Assembly (NCBI RefSeq): GCF_022605165.1
Contig: NC_063074.1
Location: 1,701,501 to 1,765,500, forward strand
Direction: 5' to 3'
Source: Purpureocillium takamizusanense
Taxonomy: Eukaryota > Ascomycota > Sordariomycetes > Hypocreales > Ophiocordycipitaceae
DNA: 64,000 bases
Of the stretch, positions 58,080-64,000 are shown in pieces. The translations under genes and the position numbers were made by a program. The notes beneath the pieces were generated by a model that was not told the origin of the DNA, made no database searches, and saw nothing but the letters and a program-made list of their open reading frames with translations. Every line of letters begins with the position of its first letter. Position 1 is the first letter of the stretch.

Positions 58080-60783
58080 TCAGCTCTTACCCTGAGACCA
58101 CAGCTCCGCCAACTTGCTGGCCTGGTCCGGCGACAGGCTCGCCATGCTCGGCGGCGGCACGCCCGTCGTCCAGTTCTTGGGATGGGGGCCGAGCTCAAAC
58201 TCGAGGGTCCCGCCCCTGGCGAAGATGTCGTCCCACGTCACCCAGCTCTTGTTCCAGGCCTTGCCGTTGACCTTGAGCGACTGCACGTAGAACCTGTCCT
58301 CGCCGCCGCCGTTGGCCTTGACGACGAGCTGCTTCTTCTCCTTCTTCTTATTCGTCTTCCCGCCCCCTCCGCCGCCGCCGAGGTTGATGGTCAGGTCGGA
58401 GAACCAGGGCGACCCGACGAGGAAGTAGGGCTGGCCGGTCATGGGGTACAGGCCGATCATGTTCCAGAGCAGCCACGACTCCATGGCGCCAGCGTCGCTG
58501 TTGCCGGGCAGGCCGCCGGGCTTGGGCGCGTAGTACGACTTGGCGACGAAGCGGCTGCGCCTGACGGCCAGGTCCTGCCGGTTGACGTAGTTGTAGAGGT
58601 ACGGGGTGGTGAAGCTGGGCTCGTTGCCCGGGTTGAAGAGCGTGTGGCCGAACTGCGCGTTGCCCGAGGCGACGTTGGGCTTAAAGGTCGTCTCGAGGCG
58701 CGCGACGAAGCGCTCGGCGCCGCCCATGAGCTTGATCAGATGCGCCATGTCATGGTGCGCGTTGAACGAGTACTCCCAGGGGAGGGCCTGATAGTACTTG
58801 TCGCCCCAGTAGCAGCCGCCGCAGGACAGGGGGTCCTGCTTTATGAACCCCTTGGAGTCTCTGGGCCCGAGGAAGCCGGAGAATCCCAGCGCCTTCATGT
58901 CGGGGTTCCACTGGTTGCGCCAGTGCTGGGACCGGTTCAAGTACTTGTCGAACCCGTCCTCGCGGTCGAGTCCGGCAGCGACCACGGCGAGGGAAAAGTC
59001 GTTGACCGAGCTGTCCGTTGCGTCAGCAAAACAAAAAACGTCACTCACCACAGCGAGAACCTTGATATGGGGGACCGTAAAACACTCACTACTCCACCGC
59101 TCTGCTGACGGACCGAGCAAACTTTGTGGTGATGAAGCCGTGCTGGAGCCAGTCGGGCAACGCGCCGCGACCTTCCTTGGTAGATCCCGTGGCATCGCGA
59201 GGATCGTGGTTGTTGGGCGGGACCACCTCTGCGTTCTTCACCATGGAGGCAAATGCCTCGGTCCAGTTGACCTTGCCGCGGACACCCTTAATGAACGCGT
59301 CGGCAAAGACGTTGTCGCTGTTGCTGCCTCCCTGGACCGCCCCGTTTGCGAACGACGACCGCCCGTCGGACACCCAGCCCTCGTGCCGGCCAATGTCAAT
59401 CATGGACCTCAGGAGCTCCTCGTAGTACGACGGCTGCAGGATGTGCAACAGAGGCGTGGTGCAGCGATACTAAAACCAGCGTCAACCCCTCACGCCCGGG
59501 CAGGCAGACACTGTCGGGAGAGACTTACCAGATCCCAAAAGGTGAAGATGTCATCGTAGTACGGCTCCTGAGACTTCCACAGGGGGTTCTCCCCGGTCTT
59601 GTTGGTGGGCAGCAGGTGCATAAAGTAGAGCGCCGAATACAGCTGGTTCAGCCGCGTCTTGTTCGTATCTGTCGTGGTCACCTTGCTGAACACCTGCGAG
59701 TTCCAAGCGTCGCGCGTCTCCTGCCGAAGCTTGCTCAGCGTAGTGTTGGCGGTGATTTCCCTGTCGAGGTTGGAGCAGGCTTGGGCGGCGGAGATGAAGG
59801 AGACGCCGACGCGGGAGACGACCGATGTCTGTTTGAACGTGAAGACGGCCCCGAGCCTCGCCTTGTTGGACTGGTAGCTTGGCTCCTGGGAAAAGGCGAC
59901 AAGCTTGTCCGAAGTCTTGTCTGCGCCCAAGAAGGTCTTGTAAGTCGCAGGCGCGTCGAACCTGCCGCAGAAATACACGGTCCACGGTCCGGCTCGGTTC
60001 CATCCCTATCATCGCCCATGTCGAGTCAGCATAGTTGACACTTACAAGCCAAAGAGAGGAAGAGAGACAGAGCACATGTAAGTGGCTGTGACACGGAAAA
60101 GCCGGGTCTCACATTATCGTAGGTCCCGAAGCCCGTGTAGGATAGATGCCCGGATGCTTGCTTGTGAACTGTGATATTGCCGCCGAGATAATGCTGTTCC
60201 AGCCCCATGCCGCGGTACGACGGCAGCACGTGGGACACGTCGACGACCACGTTGAGGCCATCGCTGCCCTTGGGGAACGTATACTTGTACATGCCGGCCT
60301 TGGCCGACGCCGCCAACTCGACCAATGCGCCGGACTTGAGGCTCGACCTGTAGTACCCGACCTCTGTGAAGTCGGGTGCGGCCCGCATAGCTCTCATGGC
60401 GTTGGACAGAGGATTCTTGATGGGTCCGACGATGGGCATCTGCGATACGACGCCGTACTTGGGCGCGCCGCCAGTGCCGCTCTCGTGCAGCATCGAGAAG
60501 CCAATGAAGTCGCCCGTTGGTAGATACCCCGAATACGCATCCTTTCCCGTTTGAAGGTCGGGACCCAGCTTGACCATTCCCAACGGGCGAGACACACCGG
60601 GAAAGGTGTTTCCGCCGTCGATCGACCCAGTCTATTTATTTCGAATTCGGGGTCAGTGAAGTGCTTGAGGAGTGCTTTTGGCCTGGTTTGGTTTGCACTC
60701 ACATTGGTCAACGCATACTGAGAAAGGTCGACGGCCAATGCCGCCGCCGACAGAAGCGACTGGAGGCAGATGGTCAAACGCAT
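58080..60783 (-). CDS. Secreted GH92 alpha-mannosidase
   Basis: GH92 enzymes are calcium-dependent exo-alpha-mannosidases acting on alpha-1,2 or other mannosyl linkages of N-glycans and mannans. Five exons (60783-60703, 60631-60113, 60005-59529, 59469-59090, 59010-58080) give 795 aa. Residues 1-18 (MRLTICLQSLLSAAALAV) are a signal peptide. The N-terminal domain carries TGSIDGGNTFPGVSRPLGM, and the catalytic (alpha/alpha)6 region has DIFTFWDL, YEYSF-like WEYSFNAHHDM, and GNSDAGAMESWLLWNMIGLYP with the acidic residues typical of the family. A Gly/Lys-rich insert (about residues 702-718) interrupts the C-terminal beta-sandwich and is probably a surface loop. All junctions are in phase. A donor-like GGTAAGAG lies in the last codons before the stop. 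Confidence 0.92.
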
Positions 60784-62949
60784 CGTGAGCGCCGCCGACG
60801 ATCCTTGAGACTCAGACAAAGACGGAGTACATCCGCCACAACGGCTCCCGTACAGAGCGTGCAGCGACTGGGCCGACTAATATACAACAACACAACCACC
60901 AACACCACCAACACCACCCTCTCGCCCGATGTAGGCTGCTGCGGTCTTCGCGTAGAACGACAGCACACGTGCCAACATGGCCCTGGACGGTAGGTGGTCA
61001 CGTCTCGAGGGCGGGATGGAGCCTGGACTGCAGCATCCAACAACAACGTGCCTCGCGTAGGGGCCGTGGGTGGCGGGCCGGGATGGCGCCAAACCCCGGA
61101 GCGCGGGACGGTCTGTGTAGGGTCAGAAAATAGTAGTAATGCTAGCCAGCCAGCCAGATAGAAGGTCAGAGTGGCGATCACGGAGATATGGAGGTGATGC
61201 AAAACGGTCTCATGAGGTAAATGGACGCAGAGTTCAGTATGCGGTCTATTCTTCACCTCGATGGCTCCGCCCCTCTAAAGAGAAGACTCTGCCAAAAAGG
61301 GAGCGGGCAGTGCATTATCCTACTATTCCAGAAGCCTGGCCCCTCGATAAGCAAGGAGGCGCCGCCCTGGAAAGGCGACTGACGGAGTGCGGCGCAGAGG
61401 GTCCATCCTTTGGCTCATGCGCCATAATCGCGGGCGCATTTTGGAAATGACAGTGTCGCAGCGCATGAAGGAGGGGCGCAACGCGACGAGGAATGTGACT
61501 CGGTGCCCGACCGCGACAAGGGTCAATGGACAATGTCGGCGGCGGCCGTATCGACACGTATTCGACGCCGTGCGAGGCCGGCGCCGTCTCTTCCCACCCG
61601 GGCCATGGCGCAAGAGTCGACATCGCCCAAAGTCAGATGGCGATCTGCCAGCGAGAGATCTGACGATCAAGAGGCTCGTGTGCTCGCGGCTCGTGATGAC
61701 TGGCCAGGGACCACGTGTGGGGGAGGCGCACGGCGTCTTCTAGCCTTGGGTGGAGATGGTTGTTTGTTCGTTGTCAGGAGTGGAAGTGGGCGAGGTCTGG
61801 CCTTGTGGCCCCTCCGGTGGCTGCCGCTGGACCCTGTTCCTGGCCGCCAAGGTACGAGTTGTGATACTTTAGTCCCGCTGGTAAGTTACTCCATGTGCGG
61901 TATTTGGTATTGTATGAATACTGTACATAAATTACCTTGTATGTACTACTTCGGCGCCTTTTCCTGGGGGTGGAAAGTCGGCAATGATGCATGCTATCGC
62001 GCAGCGGGTCGTGCGGGCCCATGACCGTGGAGACCCCAGGTTCAGACCAAGATATCATTGTTCCACAACAGATGAAATGGTGCGACACTGAGCGCCGGCT
62101 AACTTATACGATACGATTTGTTGTACGAAGGACTACTGTACACAACACACGTGACACAAGGGGACGGAGAAGAGCTTCGTACCTTGGTACTCCCTAGGGT
62201 CAACTCACGAGCCACAACTTGGCATGACACTAGCGAGTACTGCCTTGGTACAGGTAGGTGTTTCCTCTCAGGGCGTCATCGGGCGCGCAAGGTACCAACT
62301 TCGTATGCGCTCACTGAACAGCAAGACACCGTACTGTGCAATTTACTGTGGGCGTGAGTAAGCAATCGAGGTTGGCAAAGCCTCTAAGCGCGCCATTACC
62401 TGCCTGGCATAACCCTCAACAGAGAAGACCAAGCAAGGCCACACGCGGTGGGGTGTGTGCACGCCCATTTGCGCCATCAGGAACCCGACTCAGGGCAGGA
62501 GAGAGCCTGGCCCAACCTGCCCTGAGAGCAAATGCGCTGCCGGCTTGCCGGGCTGCCGGAGGCTTCGATTGGGCCCTTCAAGCGCGCTTGCGGCAACGCC
62601 TGAGAAGCGCCCCAATAAAGTGGGGGCGCCCGCGCTCAGATTGGAAGTGCCGGCTGCCATCCAAAGCCCAAACACCCACCAATCACTACGCCCCACCAAC
62701 CAGGTTTTCCGGCCATCGGAATATCCTGCCCGCCGACCCTTCAAGGCGGTGTGAGAATTTTGTCGGTCAACAGAGGCAGAATCTCATCCCGCCGTGAAGC
62801 TATCCCCGTCCGTCGCCCACGGCAGCAACAACTCTCGTCGACTCGCGTCTCGCACCCTCCGACGGGCCATTGTCCCGTGCAGTCACTTGGCCGTTGCCAT
62901 TCCCGAGCCTGCCGGTTGATTGCCCGGCCCCTTGCTGCTGCGCCGCGCG
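60784..62949. promoter_or_regulatory. Divergent upstream region between GH92 and the zinc-finger regulator
   Basis: No supported gene is present in 2.2 kb. AAC/ACC runs occur near 60888-60916. GTAC-rich motifs (62110-62205) include a TACCTTGGTACT stretch. Short open frames have random-looking composition. Confidence 0.4.
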
Positions 62950-64000
62950 ATGGGCCGCAAACCAAACCCGCTCATCCTCGAGTACTTCGAGCGCGGGCCG
63001 AAGCTCAACGACAATAGCAACCGGTACCCGCATACCTGCAAGCAATGCGGCGAAAACTTCCCCAAGGGACGCATCGACAGCCTTACCGCACACATCACCA
63101 AGAAATGCCCTGCCATTTCTGACTCGGAGCGCATGCGCGCCTGCCTCGAGCTGCACGGCATCGCCCATGCTCGATCGGCCGCCGAGCGCCACCAGCAGGC
63201 CCTTGCGCGCGAGAATGGCCAGGCCGTGTCTCCGGCATCTCTACCCCAAGGATGGAGTGCTCTCGAGACGCTCGCTGAGGCGTCGCGGCAAGTAGACCTC
63301 AACGAGAATAGCCGTGCAGGCAGCCAAAAGGCGTCCCAGACCGCGGTTGCCCAAGCCGCCACAGCCAACGGCACACACAACGCCGACCGCTTCGAGCTCC
63401 AGGAGCAGTACACTCTAGATAACCCCCCAGTCAGCTATGAGAATCGTCCACAGGGCGGTGCGCGGAGAGACGAAAGCCCCGCTCAAGGCGACCGCGCCGT
63501 CTCCGCCCTCGCCCACACGCCGCCACCGACCACCGAGCTCTCACCCGAAGAGAGGTTGCAGGCCCTTCTCCCCGTGAGCGGCTCATCCCCCGATCCTTCC
63601 AACATCTCCGTCGCCGTTGCGGCTGCAGCTCGCCTCAATCCCTCTTTTCTCGATCCACAGCTTGTACAGCACGATCAGCCCGCTCTGTCGCCCTCCCTGC
63701 CCGATGCCCAGGCGTCGCCGACACCAGAGGCAGCGCAGCCCTCATCTCAGCCTGTGGCTAGCGACGCGAGCGCCTCTCAGCCCTGGGGCGAAATGACTTA
63801 CATGACCACCGCATCTGCTGGTCCCGTTGCCACCGACAGCCCCCCCATGCCAGCACCGCTCAACCGTGGGGGCGTCCGCATGGACACCAGCGGGCCACTT
63901 TTCAACGGGCGGTCGCGTCACTACCGTTCCAAGTTCACCCCTGCGAGGCGCCAAGAGGTCAAGGAGGTCCGCAAGTTGGGCGCCTGCATTCGATGCCGGA
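62950..64000 (+). CDS. Zinc-finger transcription factor, BED-like plus Zn2Cys6 (3' truncated by window)
   Basis: The frame is open from the ATG to the window end (350 complete codons). Near the N-terminus, residues 30-53 (C30-x2-C33-x14-H48-x4-C53) form a BED-like zinc finger within NRYPHTCKQCGENFPKGRID. A ~270-residue Pro/Ser/Ala-rich linker follows. The last residues, VKEVRKLGACIRCR (C346, C349), are the first two cysteines of a fungal Zn(II)2Cys6 binuclear cluster that continues beyond the window. The double-finger layout occurs in a Sordariomycete regulator family, and the target genes are unknown. The start at 62950 directly precedes the conserved finger region. The divergent GH92 gene is 2.2 kb away, with no evidence of regulation between them. 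Confidence 0.85.
   Translation, partial: MGRKPNPLILEYFERGPKLNDNSNRYPHTCKQCGENFPKGRIDSLTAHITKKCPAISDSERMRACLELHGIAHARSAAERHQQALARENGQAVSPASLPQGWSALETLAEASRQVDLNENSRAGSQKASQTAVAQAATANGTHNADRFELQEQYTLDNPPVSYENRPQGGARRDESPAQGDRAVSALAHTPPPTTELSPEERLQALLPVSGSSPDPSNISVAVAAAARLNPSFLDPQLVQHDQPALSPSLPDAQASPTPEAAQPSSQPVASDASASQPWGEMTYMTTASAGPVATDSPPMPAPLNRGGVRMDTSGPLFNGRSRHYRSKFTPARRQEVKEVRKLGACIRCR

Noticed and set aside
57894..59108. 404-codon plus-strand frame across the GH92 gene
   Set aside because: It is a reverse-strand shadow. The minus strand carries GH92 motifs with in-phase introns.

Overview
The window is nuclear DNA of a filamentous ascomycete, most likely a Sordariomycete and probably Hypocreales. 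The reasons are GC-rich coding sequence, many 44-80 nt introns with GTRNGT donors and CTNA-type branch points, and the gene set: a GNA-3 type G-alpha, a Hog1 MAP kinase, a CorA-like protein of the filamentous-fungal type, an Ecm11-domain protein, and a BED-like plus Zn2Cys6 regulator. Genus-level placement (for example near Purpureocillium) would be guesswork. I resolved 16 protein-coding genes and spliced each by hand so that exon phases close and the total length is a multiple of three. No tRNA, rRNA, CRISPR array, transposon or biosynthetic gene cluster was found.

Layout: 0.1-1.7 kb ALG1 (-); 3.6-5.4 kb Msc2/ZnT5-like zinc transporter (+); 7.9-9.0 kb mitochondrial acylcarnitine carrier (+); 9.8-11.9 kb histidine-phosphatase family protein (-); 15.3-17.9 kb cullin-1 (+), convergent with AVL9 at 18.5-21.1 kb (-); 28.3-29.6 kb G-alpha subunit (+); 32.2-35.2 kb glycogen phosphorylase (+); 40.8-42.4 kb Hog1 MAP kinase (+), convergent with an ABCC/MRP transporter at 43.1-48.0 kb (-); 50.0-51.5 kb CorA-like membrane protein (+); 52.2-53.4 kb Tda10-like P-loop kinase (+), convergent with an Ecm11-domain protein at 53.6-55.1 kb (-); 56.4-57.6 kb Srf1-like membrane protein (+), convergent with a secreted GH92 alpha-mannosidase at 58.1-60.8 kb (-); and from 62.95 kb a zinc-finger transcription factor cut by the window end.

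The genes are housekeeping and signalling functions rather than one pathway. They cover N-glycan assembly, zinc and other metal transport, acetyl/acyl import for fat and acetate use, SCF ubiquitin ligase, late secretion, cAMP-linked G-protein signalling, glycogen breakdown, osmostress signalling, thiol-conjugate or drug transport and mannan trimming. G-alpha, glycogen phosphorylase and Hog1 lie in sequence and all belong to nutrient or stress responses, but nothing in the DNA shows that they are co-regulated.

The gene-poor parts (21.1-28.25 kb and 35.2-40.75 kb especially) hold simple repeats, pentamer arrays and recurrent GTAC/CTAC-rich short motifs, plus two minus-strand stretches (25.2-25.7 kb and 48.8-49.7 kb) that could be decayed or undetected genes. 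I see no convincing previously undescribed system. The most useful leads are those two stretches, the long signalling-gene upstream regions, and several splice or start-site peculiarities.
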